A stretch of DNA of 64,000 nt from Fibrella forsythiae (GCF_017353175.1 NZ_JAFMYW010000005.1:434001-498000); one strand, 5' to 3'. Counted from the first letter of the stretch, positions 17,880 through 26,224 are shown. A program made the numbers and translations. Notes: a model not told the origin generated them from the sequence alone.

Positions 17880-18677
17880 CTATTTATCCGATGTGCCGGC
17901 TAATTTGCCTTCGAGCATGCGGAGCGTTTTTTCGCTGTAGAGGGCAGTTTTTTCCCGGTCGCGCTGCTCTTCAAAAGGTTTGTTGCTGAAGCGCGTTTTC
18001 TGAAGCACCCTCGCTTCGCCAAAAACAATGGCCTTCTGGGCGTCGTAGAGGTGCGGTTTAATCCGAATCACCAGTTCGAGCACAGTATCGAGCGTTTTGT
18101 CGAATACCCACCAGGCTTCGGTCTGGTCATTGAAATTCCGCGTAATCTTGATCTCGTCGTTGACCAGGCCGTCGTCGTACTGGAATCCCGATTCCGGCAT
18201 CGACAGGCTTTGAATAAACTGCTTGCGTACATCGTCGGCCGGAAAATGGTAGATCCTGAGGATACGTTTATCTACAAGGTTCTGTTTGTCATACTCAAGC
18301 TGAGCTACCTGCGTGGTAGCTGCCTGCAACTGGGTAGTGCGCTGCGTGAGGCTGGCCTGTAAATTCTGGTTCCCGGCTGTCAGTTCAGACACCTGTACCG
18401 TTAAGGTGCTGATCTGGGCCTGCTGTCTGGCGAGGCTGTCGTTGCGGAGGGTCAGCGTTTTTTGCAACCCTGTAAGCTGTGCCTGTTGCCGCTGATTGTC
18501 GGCAGCCAGTTGGCGAGTCTGTACTTTCAACAGATTCGTCTGCTGAGTAAGTGATCGTATCTTCTTTTCGTATGCCTCGGCAAGATCATACTTAGCCGGG
18601 AGAGGGCTTGTTTGTGCGTTGGTAAATAAGCAATTCCCGAAAAGAAGGGAACTAATTAATAAGTAATTATAGCGCAT
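17880..18677 (-). CDS. Exported coiled-coil protein of unknown function
   Basis: The 265-residue protein has a signal peptide (about 1-21, ending TNAQ) and a long Gln/Leu-rich coiled coil (about 28-125, for example KIRSLTQQTNLLKVQTRQLAA). A C-terminal globular region follows with DDGLVNDEIKITRNFNDQTEAWWVFDKTL. I recognise no family for the C-terminal part. It stands alone between the TonB receptor gene (90 bp away) and the PAP2 gene on the same strand, and is probably periplasmic. Confidence 0.65.
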   Translation of the reverse strand: MRYNYLLISSLLFGNCLFTNAQTSPLPAKYDLAEAYEKKIRSLTQQTNLLKVQTRQLAADNQRQQAQLTGLQKTLTLRNDSLARQQAQISTLTVQVSELTAGNQNLQASLTQRTTQLQAATTQVAQLEYDKQNLVDKRILRIYHFPADDVRKQFIQSLSMPESGFQYDDGLVNDEIKITRNFNDQTEAWWVFDKTLDTVLELVIRIKPHLYDAQKAIVFGEARVLQKTRFSNKPFEEQRDREKTALYSEKTLRMLEGKLAGTSDK

Positions 18678-18817
18678 GTGATAGGTTAGTTAAGCGTACG
18701 CGGCATTGATGGTCATATTAACCAAAAATGTTATTGCGTAAACGAATAATAACCCATAATTGACAATCATTTTGTATTTATTTGCCTGATCATCAACTCA
18801 GTTTACCGACTTATTGG

Positions 18818-19462
18818 TCAGCTATCCTTCCCCAGGGCAGGGAGGTCGCCGAAACGTTTTCGGTAATAAAGCACGGTAATTACCGATGTAATTGTACCCA
18901 GAATCGCCCCAACAAAGGCATCTTCTACGAAGTGTTGGAAAAGATACACGCGTGAGTAGCCCGCTATGGCTGCCAGCAACGTACCCAGCCACCCCCATGC
19001 CTTTCGCTGCCACAGAAACGCCAGCATGCTAAACAACGCGAAGGCCGACGTAGTATGCCCTGACGGAAAACTATTGTACTCATTGATGTGCAGGTCTTTA
19101 ATCAGATGATATTCCCAGTTCGAGTGCTCGAAATAGCGAACCGGCCGTAGCCGCTCGGGGAAGACGATCATTTTCAGAAAGAGGCTGATCAGGCCGGAAA
19201 TGGCAAAACTGGCCAGTATTAGCCAGCCAGCCCGTCGGTTCAGGACCAGCATAAACACCCCGATGACGATCACAAATCCGCCATCGCCCAGGTAGGTCAG
19301 GTAGGGGAACAATAGGTCGCCAATCGGGCTATTATGGTCGTTGATGAATCGAATAAGTTGCTCTTTTGTGTAGAGCAGCATCAACGTACCTACTGACAGT
19401 ATCACGAGCAGGTACGTTATAAAAAAGACTCGATTGGCCCGAAACAGTGCGGAGAACGTCAT
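18818..19462 (-). CDS. PAP2 family membrane phosphatase
   Basis: The 214-residue membrane protein has about six hydrophobic segments and the three PAP2 motifs: K-x6-R-P (KMIVFPERLRPVRYF, about 107-121), PSGHT (about 133-137) and SR-x5-H-x3-D (SRVYLFQHFVEDAF, about 170-183). It should dephosphorylate a lipid phosphate such as undecaprenyl pyrophosphate or phosphatidic acid at the outer face of the membrane; the substrate is not decided by sequence. It is divergent from the ExbB gene. Confidence 0.92.
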   Translation of the reverse strand: MTFSALFRANRVFFITYLLVILSVGTLMLLYTKEQLIRFINDHNSPIGDLLFPYLTYLGDGGFVIVIGVFMLVLNRRAGWLILASFAISGLISLFLKMIVFPERLRPVRYFEHSNWEYHLIKDLHINEYNSFPSGHTTSAFALFSMLAFLWQRKAWGWLGTLLAAIAGYSRVYLFQHFVEDAFVGAILGTITSVITVLYYRKRFGDLPALGKDS

Positions 19463-19641
19463 GGCTGCAAAGGTAAACGACCAGGTTGGATCGTCATACC
19501 AACGTACCTGGCCGTTCTATTATCTACCGGAATCGGCATTCCGTTGCGGGCTTTGTTATCTTTGGCATACGATTCTCAGTGCGTTGCGCGTTGTGTTTGC
19601 TGAACGTTGCGACGATCAACTTTTTCCGCTACTTCCTGTCT

Positions 19642-20364
19642 ATGACCATTCTGCTTCAGGTTCCTTCTGCATCGGCCGTGTCCGATTCTACCGCCAATGC
19701 GCTCAACGGGGCGGCTGCCACTACACAATCACTTGGCCTGTTCGATCTGGTGGCCAAAGGGGGTTGGGTGATGGTACCCATCGCTTTTCTGCTTTTTGCC
19801 TCTATATACCTGATTGTTGAACGGTGGGTGCTGATCGCCAGACAGGGTAAGGTTGATCCCGGCTTTGTGGATAACGTGAAGGATATGCTGCTTCAAGGCA
19901 ACGTGAAGTCGGCCGAGTCGTTCTGCAAAAACCAGCGCACTGCCATCGGGCGCGTATTTGAGAAGGCCGTGGGCCGTGTGGGCGTTGCCTCTAATAAAGA
20001 AATTGAAGGGACTATTGAAACCGTTGGGCAGATCGAACTGTCGCGGATGGAGCGTAACCTGGGCTATCTGGGCGTCATTGCCGGTATTGCCCCCATGCTC
20101 GGCTTCATCGGTACAATTTCGGGTATCATCCGGATTTTCTACGACATTTCGCTGTCAGACAACATCAGTGTAGGTATTATCGCCGGTGGTCTGTACGAGA
20201 AGATGATCACGTCCGGTTCGGGTCTGATCGTTGGGGTAATTGCCTACACAGGCTATCACCTGCTGAACATGATGATCGAACGTTTTACGCTCAAACTGGA
20301 GATGAACGCTTTCGACTTCATGGAAGTCCTCCAGAAACCAACCGAAACAGCGCGTGTTCGATAA
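19642..20364 (+). CDS. MotA/TolQ/ExbB proton channel protein
   Basis: I start this at ATG 19,642 (MTILLQVPSASAV); the upstream open frame to 19,486 overlaps the PAP2 promoter region. The 240-residue protein has a first helix (VPIAFLLFASIYLIVERWV), a cytoplasmic loop with the GTIETVGQIELSRMERNLGYLG segment and the two helices typical of ExbB/TolQ (IAGIAPMLGFIGTISGII and IAGGLYEKMITSGSGLIVGVIAYTGY). With the ExbD-like protein downstream it forms a proton-driven motor that energises TonB or Tol-Pal. A TAnnTTTG-like box at 19,557-19,564 may be part of its promoter. Confidence 0.93.
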   Translation: MTILLQVPSASAVSDSTANALNGAAATTQSLGLFDLVAKGGWVMVPIAFLLFASIYLIVERWVLIARQGKVDPGFVDNVKDMLLQGNVKSAESFCKNQRTAIGRVFEKAVGRVGVASNKEIEGTIETVGQIELSRMERNLGYLGVIAGIAPMLGFIGTISGIIRIFYDISLSDNISVGIIAGGLYEKMITSGSGLIVGVIAYTGYHLLNMMIERFTLKLEMNAFDFMEVLQKPTETARVR

Positions 20365-20382
20365 AAAAAGTCTTCATTTTAC

Positions 20383-20468
20383 AGTTTGCTGTTTACTGTT
20401 GCTTCGCTTAGTAGCCGATAGGTTGGTATAGCAGCGCAACAGTAAACGGTAGACGGTAAACAGTAAAC
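20383..20468. repeat. Imperfect hairpin with GCGCTGCT-type core
   Basis: Inner arms GTTTACTGTTGC (20,391-20,402) and GCAACAGTAAAC (20,436-20,447) are perfect. The outer parts are built from GTTTACTGTTTACC-like words that match only partly. AGCAGCGCAAC on the right is the core seen in other hairpins here, while the left copy reads GTTGCTTCGCT. It lies between the ExbB- and ExbD-like genes. Confidence 0.75.
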
Positions 20469-20478
20469 TCCTTCCCCC

Positions 20479-20871
20479 ATGAAGCTTCGTCGAAAACGAA
20501 AATTTGCCGCAGAGGTGGCTACGTCGTCGTTGAACGACATTATGTTCTTCCTGCTGCTGTTCTTCCTGATCATCTCAACAGTTGCGAACCCGAACGTTAT
20601 CAAGCTGTTACTACCTAAAGCGGCCGCTTCGCAGCAACTGAGCAAGAAACAGGTGACGCTGTCGGTCGATGCCAACAAGCAGTATTTCATTGATAAGCAG
20701 CCCGTAGCTACCGAATCGCTGGAAGAAGAACTAAAAACGGTGATGGCCGGTATCGACGAGCCCACGATTGTGGTCCGTTTCGATAAAACACTCAGCGTTC
20801 AGGATCTGGTTGACGTGCTACAAACCGGGGCCAAGCTGAACATCAAAATGGTGATGGCCACGTCGAAATAA
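20479..20871 (+). CDS. ExbD/TolR family biopolymer transport protein
   Basis: The 130-residue protein has a short cytoplasmic N-terminus, one transmembrane helix (IMFFLLLFFLIISTV, about 21-36) preceded by SSLNDIMFF with the Asp (about 20) needed for proton flow, and a periplasmic domain. It pairs with the ExbB-like protein 115 bp upstream, on the same strand, to use the proton gradient to drive TonB receptors such as the one at 15.3-17.8 kb or a Tol system. Length and topology are typical. Confidence 0.93.
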   Translation: MKLRRKRKFAAEVATSSLNDIMFFLLLFFLIISTVANPNVIKLLLPKAAASQQLSKKQVTLSVDANKQYFIDKQPVATESLEEELKTVMAGIDEPTIVVRFDKTLSVQDLVDVLQTGAKLNIKMVMATSK

Positions 20872-20873
20872 AA

Positions 20874-20963
20874 ACGAGTCGTGAGTCGATAGTCGTTAGT
20901 GCGCTGCTCTGTACAATGAACGTACCTCAGCAGCGCACTAACGACTATCGACTTACGACTCGT
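20874..20963. repeat. 35-bp hairpin with GCGCTGCT core between convergent genes
   Basis: Arms 20,874-20,908 and 20,929-20,963 match at 34 of 35 positions around a 20-nt loop that contains ACGTACC. The inner end is GCGCTGCT / AGCAGCGC; the outer arm (ACGAGTCGTGAGTCGATAGT) is unique to this site. It lies between the exbD-like gene (+) and the SDR gene (-) and could terminate both. Confidence 0.9.
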
Positions 20964-20964
20964 C

Positions 20965-21732
20965 TCAATACCCATTTGCCAGCATACCGCCGTCGATGGC
21001 GACAACCTGGCCGGTGATGTAGCTGGAGGCGGGCATACTCAGAAATGAAACGGCTGAGGCTACTTCCTCGGGTTCACCGATGCGTTTCATGGGCGTTCGG
21101 GCCAGAATGGCCTGTAATTTTGCAGGATTTTCGAGCACGGGCGCGGCCAGCGGCGTACGGATATACCAGGGCGCTACCGCATTGACCCGAATCCCATCCT
21201 GCGCCCATTCAACCGACAGGTTTCGTGTCAGCTGATTCATGGCCGCCTTTGTCATGCCATAGAGCGATCCGCTGCTGGTGTGGGTCAGGCCCGACACCGA
21301 CGAGACAAAGACAATGCTGCTTTGGCCAGTTGCTTTCAGTAGGGGATATACCGCCTGAGTGAGTTCATAAGCAGAGCGAATATTGGTATTCAACACGTAA
21401 TCATACTCGTCAGCGGCGTAATCGGCGGTGGGTTTACGGATGTTCGTCCCTACATTATTGACCAGGATACCCACGCTGCCCCAGGTTTCTTTCACGGCGT
21501 CGGCCAGGGTTCTGGCGGCGTCGGGCTGGCTTAGATCAACGGCTAGTCCTTCAACTACGAAGCCTTGCTGTCGGTAATCGGTAAGCTGTTGCTGGAGGAG
21601 GTCGTTATCGCGGGCCACGACGAAGACGGCGGCACCGAGTTGCAGAAATTGCTTCACAATGGCTTCGCCAATACCTTTTGTGGCACCCGTTACGAGGGCG
21701 CGTTGCCCTTGCAAGGAAAACAGATTGTTCAT
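20965..21732 (-). CDS. Short-chain dehydrogenase/reductase
   Basis: The 255-residue classical SDR has the cofactor motif [10 protein letters not shown] (about 16-25), NNVGTN (about 91-96), the catalytic Ser in VSSVSG and Tyr-x3-Lys as YGMTK (about 158-162). The C-terminal [14 protein letters not shown] is typical of tropinone-reductase-like and 3-oxoacyl-reductase-like SDRs. The substrate is unknown. Its start overlaps the end of the upstream membrane protein gene by 4 bp, so the two are co-translated. Confidence 0.92.
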   Translation of the reverse strand: MNNLFSLQGQRALVTGATKGIGEAIVKQFLQLGAAVFVVARDNDLLQQQLTDYRQQGFVVEGLAVDLSQPDAARTLADAVKETWGSVGILVNNVGTNIRKPTADYAADEYDYVLNTNIRSAYELTQAVYPLLKATGQSSIVFVSSVSGLTHTSSGSLYGMTKAAMNQLTRNLSVEWAQDGIRVNAVAPWYIRTPLAAPVLENPAKLQAILARTPMKRIGEPEEVASAVSFLSMPASSYITGQVVAIDGGMLANGY

Positions 21733-22130
21733 GATCGTTGAGAAATTCGGTCGAACAGAGTCTTGCCAGTGACAAGCATGATCAATCCCGGCAGTAAAAT
21801 GGCACCGGCCCGAAAGCCTGCACCCGTTAATTTATAAACGCCCTGATTGAACTGAATAGCGCTGGTAAACAGCCAGTAGCCACTTGCCGATAACAGTAAT
21901 GCCAGGAGTAATACTGCCACCGTTTTGCCAGTCCGGCTAATTAATGCTGTCAGCAGGATCGATATTCCAACCACAACTGCTACAGTACCTAGTGCTCGGG
22001 GAAAGGTTTTCAGGTAATTGTAATCGTAGAAGAACACGCCCGCCCGACCAATCAGGTTGGGGTGCGACATTAGCCAGCCGTCGAGCAGAACCAATACAGC
22101 CAGCAGTACGTAAAAGAATGGGTTTTTCAT
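21729..22130 (-). CDS. Four-TM membrane protein of unknown function
   Basis: This 133-residue protein is nearly all membrane: about four hydrophobic segments (residues 5-20, 45-64, 68-88, 105-124). No family recognised. Its stop overlaps the SDR start (4 bp), and the gene upstream ends 7 bp away, so three minus-strand genes form a likely operon. Confidence 0.7.
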   Translation of the reverse strand: MKNPFFYVLLAVLVLLDGWLMSHPNLIGRAGVFFYDYNYLKTFPRALGTVAVVVGISILLTALISRTGKTVAVLLLALLLSASGYWLFTSAIQFNQGVYKLTGAGFRAGAILLPGLIMLVTGKTLFDRISQRS

Positions 22131-22137
22131 GCGGTCG

Positions 22138-22635
22138 TTACGCGGTCACCGGCTTGATATAGCGTTTCAGCCAGGTTTGAGCAGCAGGTACGTGCCAGGC
22201 GGCAAGATACTCGGCTTTTGTTTTTACCAGGGTGTTGAAAACCGTAGTGTCGGGTGTTAAGGTACCTTCCGCAAAAGCGGCCTTCAGACTACCCAACGGC
22301 AAACTCTGCACCGTATCGTCAGCATCTAGGTACGTCACCGAGCGATCCATAAAATCGATTCCCAGTACCTGTCCGGCAGCTTGTACCGAATGTACCGACG
22401 AGTCGATAGAGCATCCGCTCGGAAGGCCCGCGCCTTCATCAACCGCGACAAGCAAGAAACGGCCATCGACAACCTTGGCCGCGGCCAGCAGTGGATGTCC
22501 GTGAGCGGCCCAATTGGCCAGTGCTGGTTGCAGCGTCATTTCAACGGCCGTTGTTTCGTCGGCCGTTAGCGCCCGGTTTGCCTGATACACCCACAGGCGG
22601 GCGTTCGGCGTTATTTGGTCGAAAGAGATAACCAT
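22138..22635 (-). CDS. Conserved small cytoplasmic protein of unknown function
   Basis: The 165-residue protein has no signal or membrane segment. It begins VISFDQITPNARLWVYQANRALTADE and has FLLVAVDEGAGLPSGCSIDSSVHSVQAAG, a stretch with Gly and Cys that may be a binding site. As far as I recall, similar Cytophagales proteins are often labelled ATPases, but I see no Walker motif, so I do not assign one. It heads a three-gene minus-strand run with the membrane protein and the SDR. Confidence 0.62.
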   Translation of the reverse strand: MVISFDQITPNARLWVYQANRALTADETTAVEMTLQPALANWAAHGHPLLAAAKVVDGRFLLVAVDEGAGLPSGCSIDSSVHSVQAAGQVLGIDFMDRSVTYLDADDTVQSLPLGSLKAAFAEGTLTPDTTVFNTLVKTKAEYLAAWHVPAAQTWLKRYIKPVTA

Positions 22636-22675
22636 AAATGGATTTGGGATTTACGATCGGTCCGCCGATGCGGTC

Positions 22676-22730
22676 GGATTTGGGATTTGCTTCGCTACGG
22701 AATGAGATTGGCGGAGCAAATCCCAAATCC
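22676..22730. repeat. TTTGGGATTT hairpin
   Basis: Perfect 15-bp arms GGATTTGGGATTTGC (22,676-22,690) and GCAAATCCCAAATCC (22,716-22,730). Further single copies of GGATTTGGGATTT on the left (about 22,640) and CCCAAATC on the right (about 22,744) extend the pairing options. Confidence 0.85.
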
Positions 22731-22750
22731 GGCATTGTACATCCCAAATC

Positions 22751-23548
22751 TTATAACCCCTGCCCCTGCGCGATCAGTTCCGAAATGTCGTAGACCTTAA
22801 CGGAGTCTTCGCGGTTCTGGTTTTTCACGCCGTCGCTCATCATGGTCATGCAGAATGGGCAGGCAACGGCGATGGTGTCGGCACCGGTAGCAAGGGCTTC
22901 CTGGGTACGTTCAACGTTCACGTCTTTCCTGCCGGGTTCGGGTTCTTTAAAGTACTGAGCGCCACCGGCTCCGCAGCAAAGGCCGTTGGCTTTTACCCGT
23001 TTCATCTCTACCAGATCGGCGTCGAGCGAAGCCAGCACCTCGCGGGGCGCTTCGTACACCTTGTTGGCCCGGCCCAGGTAGCACGAATCATGAAAGGTAA
23101 TCTTTCGGCCTTTAAATGGCTGACCATCAGCTACTTTTACGCGGCCTTCACTGATGAGCTGCTGCAGAAATTGCGAGTGGTGGATCACCTCGTAGTTGCC
23201 GCCGAGGTCGGGGTATTCATTTTTAAGCGTGTTGAAGCAGTGCGGGCAAGCCGTTACGATCTTTTTTACGTTATAGCCGTTCAGCACCTGAATATTACTG
23301 ATGGCTTGCATTTGAAACAGGAATTCGTTGCCTGCCCGCCGCGCCGGATCGCCAGTGCAGGATTCTTCGGGGCCCAACACGGCAAATTTGATTCCAACGT
23401 GGTTCAGAATGCGGACGAACGCCAGGGTGACGCGTTTATACCGGTCATCGAATGACCCGGCGCAACCTACCCAGAACAGGATTTCGGGTTCGTCGCCAGC
23501 GGCCGTCATATCGGCCATAGTAGGTACGGTGAATGTCTTTTCAGTCAT
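22751..23548 (-). CDS. Heterodisulfide reductase subunit B-like protein (CCG domains)
   Basis: Started at ATG 23,548, this protein of about 265 residues carries two cysteine-rich CCG-type domains: WVGCAGS near the start with TACPHCFNTLKNEYP, and HDSCYLGRANKVYEAPRE with GLCCGAGGAQYF and AVACPFCMTMM. Such domains bind unusual Fe-S clusters and are found in HdrB, GlpC and lactate-oxidation LutA/LldE proteins. It lies downstream of a membrane Fe-S protein and probably passes electrons between that protein and a soluble donor. The physiological partner is not known. Confidence 0.88.
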   Translation of the reverse strand: MTEKTFTVPTMADMTAAGDEPEILFWVGCAGSFDDRYKRVTLAFVRILNHVGIKFAVLGPEESCTGDPARRAGNEFLFQMQAISNIQVLNGYNVKKIVTACPHCFNTLKNEYPDLGGNYEVIHHSQFLQQLISEGRVKVADGQPFKGRKITFHDSCYLGRANKVYEAPREVLASLDADLVEMKRVKANGLCCGAGGAQYFKEPEPGRKDVNVERTQEALATGADTIAVACPFCMTMMSDGVKNQNREDSVKVYDISELIAQGQGL

Positions 23549-23557
23549 GTTTAGAGA

Positions 23558-23643
23558 AGTCCTCTGCCTTATGTCCTCTGTTGCGCTGCTAATCAACCAT
23601 GTAGTTCATTAACAGCGCAACAGAGGACATAAGGCAGAGGACT
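23558..23643. repeat. Perfect 31-bp hairpin with GCGCTG core
   Basis: Arms 23,558-23,588 and 23,613-23,643 are exact reverse complements around a 24-nt loop. The inner sequence TTGCGCTG / CAGCGCAA matches other hairpins here, while the outer arm (AGTCCTCTGCCTTATGTCCT) is site-specific. A T-run follows on the + strand. It lies between two same-strand (-) genes. Confidence 0.9.
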
Positions 23644-23648
23644 GTTTT

Positions 23649-25037
23649 TTATTTATTGTTGATTTCGTCGGCCCAGTTGAAGCGGTCGCTTGGCGAGAAT
23701 TTCCAGGGGGCCTGGTTGTTTTCTACATTGCTGAACATGGCGTTCCAGGAAGCTGGTGCCTGCGCGTCTTCCATCACTTTGTAACGGCGCATTTGTAGGA
23801 TGATGTTGAGCGGGTTGATATTGATGGGGCAGGCGTTGACGCAGGCCTGGCAGGTAGTACAGGCGTTGATCTCTTCCACCGTTGTGTAGTCGCCGAGGAG
23901 CGATTTCTCGTCGGTGTAGTCGGCACCGTTTTTCTGCTTACCCGTCATGATTTCCTCGGCCCGCCAGCGGGTGTCCATCATGATTTTGCGCGGCGATAGC
24001 TTCTTACCCGTAATGTTGGCCGGGCAGGCTGCCGTACAACGGCCGCATTGGGTGCAGGAGAACGCGCCCATCACATCGACCCACGAGAGGTCAGGTACGT
24101 CTTTCGCGCCAAATTTGCCGAGGTCAGATGGCTGTTCGCCGTTTTCGTTGGCTTGTGCTGCATTGCCGGTCGCATCGGCCGTAATGTTTGGTTCAATGCC
24201 GAGGGCCAACTGCACTTCCTTGGTGATAGTCGGCATATTCTTCATTTCGCCTTTAGGCTGCAAATCAGAGAAATAAACATTCGGGAAAGCCAGGCCAATG
24301 TGCAGATGCTTCGAGTAAGTCACGTAGGCGGCGAAGAACAGAATGCCGAGGATGTGGAACCACCACGAGAACCGTTCGTAGGCCACCAGACCGCCGTCGC
24401 TCATGCCTGAGAAGAATGGCTTCAGGTACTGGCTGATCAGAAAATCGGGTACAATCCCTTTCAACTCGCCGTAATGGCCGATGCCTCGGTCGCGCAGTAC
24501 GCTGTCGGATGCGTTCCAGGTCAGGAAGGCGATCATCAACACTATTTCGAAGATCAGGATGAGCGTGGCATCGAGGCGGGGCCAGCGGGGGCGCATCTCT
24601 TCATGATTCTCCGGCTGCAATCGGCTCACTTTCGTGAGGTAACGTCGGCACAGGAACACCACACAAACGGCCAGTACGCCAAATGCCAGTACCTCAAATA
24701 CGCCAATCAGGAATGGATACACCGGCGCTATGTAGGGGGCGAATACGCGGTGCGTGCCCAGCAGGCCGTCGATGATGATCTCCAGGATCTCAAGATTAAT
24801 TATAACGAAGCCGACGTAGATGACCAGGTGCATCAGGGCCACCGTGAGGTTGGTAAACATCTTTTTTTGCCCGAATGCGATGAGCATCATGAGCTTGAAC
24901 CGCTCGCCCGAATTATCGCTACGGTCTTCTGGCCGACCCAGATTGATGGCCCCGGCAATGTATTTTACCCGGCGGGTAATGATGACTGCGGCGGCAATAA
25001 GGGCCACCGCGAATAAAACTTGTTGAATCACGTTCAT
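23649..25037 (-). CDS. Membrane-bound heterodisulfide reductase-like Fe-S protein
   Basis: The 462-residue protein has an N-terminal membrane domain with about six hydrophobic segments similar to nitrate reductase gamma subunits (VALMHLVIYVGFVIINLEIL region, HILGILFFAAYVTY). A cytoplasmic domain follows with two [4Fe-4S] motifs, CTQCGRCTAACP (about 340) and CTTCQACVNACP (about 402). This is the arrangement of HdrD/E, GlpC or DsrMK-type modules that move electrons between quinone and soluble partners. It is followed 100 bp later on the same strand by the CCG protein, and the two probably form one complex. Confidence 0.9.
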   Translation of the reverse strand: MNVIQQVLFAVALIAAAVIITRRVKYIAGAINLGRPEDRSDNSGERFKLMMLIAFGQKKMFTNLTVALMHLVIYVGFVIINLEILEIIIDGLLGTHRVFAPYIAPVYPFLIGVFEVLAFGVLAVCVVFLCRRYLTKVSRLQPENHEEMRPRWPRLDATLILIFEIVLMIAFLTWNASDSVLRDRGIGHYGELKGIVPDFLISQYLKPFFSGMSDGGLVAYERFSWWFHILGILFFAAYVTYSKHLHIGLAFPNVYFSDLQPKGEMKNMPTITKEVQLALGIEPNITADATGNAAQANENGEQPSDLGKFGAKDVPDLSWVDVMGAFSCTQCGRCTAACPANITGKKLSPRKIMMDTRWRAEEIMTGKQKNGADYTDEKSLLGDYTTVEEINACTTCQACVNACPININPLNIILQMRRYKVMEDAQAPASWNAMFSNVENNQAPWKFSPSDRFNWADEINNK

Positions 25038-25120
25038 ATTTTTTTAGCAGGTTAATCGGCTAAGGGTCAACTCAAAGGCGGTTAGGTTGTTCGATTTGGA
25101 AACTTTTTTCTGGCTGGGTA

Positions 25121-25151
25121 TTGCAACGCATGGTTTCTGCACCTACTTTTG
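25121..25151 (+). promoter_or_regulatory. Bacteroidota-type promoter of tRNA-Phe
   Basis: TTG at 25,121 and TACTTTTG (TAnnTTTG) at 25,144-25,151 match the -33/-7 consensus of the Bacteroidota primary sigma factor, with a 20-nt spacer. It stands 26 bp before the tRNA. Confidence 0.7.
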
Positions 25152-25176
25152 CACCCACGTTTAACACAGACGTCGC

Positions 25177-25249
25177 GGTGATGTAGCTCAGTTGGTAGAG
25201 CAAAGGACTGAAAATCCTTGTGTCGGCGGTTCGATTCCGTCCATCACCA
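25177..25249 (+). tRNA. tRNA-Phe (GAA)
   Basis: The acceptor arms GGTGATG and CATCACC pair, followed by discriminator A. The D arm GCTCAGTTGGTAGAGC, an anticodon stem AAGGA/TCCTT with loop CTGAAAA (anticodon GAA) and a T arm GGCGG-TTCGATT-CCGTC complete the cloverleaf. A terminator follows at 25,261. It sits just left of the mobile island, but no copy of its 3' end was found further right, so I do not call it the attachment site of the island. Confidence 0.97.
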
Positions 25250-25260
25250 CCTTATTATCA

Positions 25261-25295
25261 GGGAGTTACGATTAAAAATCGTAACTCCCTTTTTT
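25261..25295 (+). terminator. Terminator after tRNA-Phe
   Basis: Stem GGGAGTTACGATT / AATCGTAACTCCC (13 bp, 25,261-25,273 and 25,277-25,289) with a 3-nt loop, followed by six T. Confidence 0.95.
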
Positions 25296-25594
25296 GTTGG
25301 TACAACAATGGTACATTATTTCGTGAGTAAGGTTTCCGGCATTGTGAATGCATTCATATTGATTAATATCGGTTGATTTACAGCTTGTTACGGCTAAACG
25401 CTTGATAAGATGGGCTCTCACTTGTCATGAGATCACACACTTAGAGTGGATTGATCAAGTCGATTTTACGCTTGATGGTCATCGCAATCGTCTGCGAAAA
25501 TAACACCTTTTCCGATAGTATGCATGCATACTATCTTGCTGACTGCTTATTAGAGCGGCATGGACAAGGTTAAAGGGTAGACCAGCCCGAACAC
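25296..25594. other. Gene-free left border of the island, with a 22-bp palindrome
   Basis: No gene is visible here. A perfect 22-bp palindrome (25,514-25,535, centre GCATGC, arms GATAGTATGC) stands out and could be a protein-binding or recombination site. The switch from chromosomal to island gene content happens in this stretch. Confidence 0.5.
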
Positions 25595-26224
25595 TCACGC
25601 CCAAAGCGGCGAGTTGTCAGCGGCAACTTTACCGTGTACCAGCAACACCTCGCGGTATTTGATCAACGTCATCGCTCTGATATCGACCGGATCAATCGTG
25701 CTAGGTAGTTGAAACGTGTCATCAGCCACGATATCACGCAGCCACAATTCGGCGATCAGCGAATGTGCAAGCTGAGGCACATACCCCAAAAACTGACTGA
25801 GGCGATCTCTTACCATGTATCCATAGGGTAGATAGTTATTCTCATAGTTGCGGTAAATGGCCTCGTCGTAGGTCAGACACGTGTTGTATTTCATATCATA
25901 ATTGCGGATCAGTTTGATATGATCTTCAATCTGGTCTAGGAAATCTTCCTGCTCGATTTCCCCTTGCCAATGCTGATGAACCAAGGCTCGCAAATAGGCT
26001 TCAAATGGCATTAGGACACTGTCCATTGGCAGGTAGCCAAGATAGATTTTGATTAGGCCGTGGGCTGTCTCTTTAAGCTCAGGGAATGCGGTCGCATGAA
26101 CAAGCAGATCATTCCATTTTACGCTGCCGATACGTCCTTCAGCTATCGCTTCGTCAGCGTCAGCCGAAACGCGTTTTTGGTCACCCCTGTTTCTTCCCGC
26201 AATCACTTTCTGCTGTCCCTTCAT
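25595..26224 (-). CDS. Island protein of unknown function
   Basis: No family recognised. I start it at 26,224 because GGGGAG lies six bases before that ATG; an in-frame start at 26,242 has no such site. The product of about 209 residues is soluble, with an N-terminal basic stretch (KGQQKVIAGRNRGDQKR) and an aromatic-rich helical core (AIYRNYENNYLPYGYMVRDRL, LMPFEAYLRALVHQHW). It is divergent from the next gene, and the 72-bp gap between them should hold both promoters. Confidence 0.55.
   Translation of the reverse strand: MKGQQKVIAGRNRGDQKRVSADADEAIAEGRIGSVKWNDLLVHATAFPELKETAHGLIKIYLGYLPMDSVLMPFEAYLRALVHQHWQGEIEQEDFLDQIEDHIKLIRNYDMKYNTCLTYDEAIYRNYENNYLPYGYMVRDRLSQFLGYVPQLAHSLIAELWLRDIVADDTFQLPSTIDPVDIRAMTLIKYREVLLVHGKVAADNSPLWA

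Noticed and set aside
25177-25249. tRNA-Phe as the integration site of the island
   Set aside because: No duplicate of its 3' end was found at the other border, while a tRNA-Ser 3' end sits beside the integrase.
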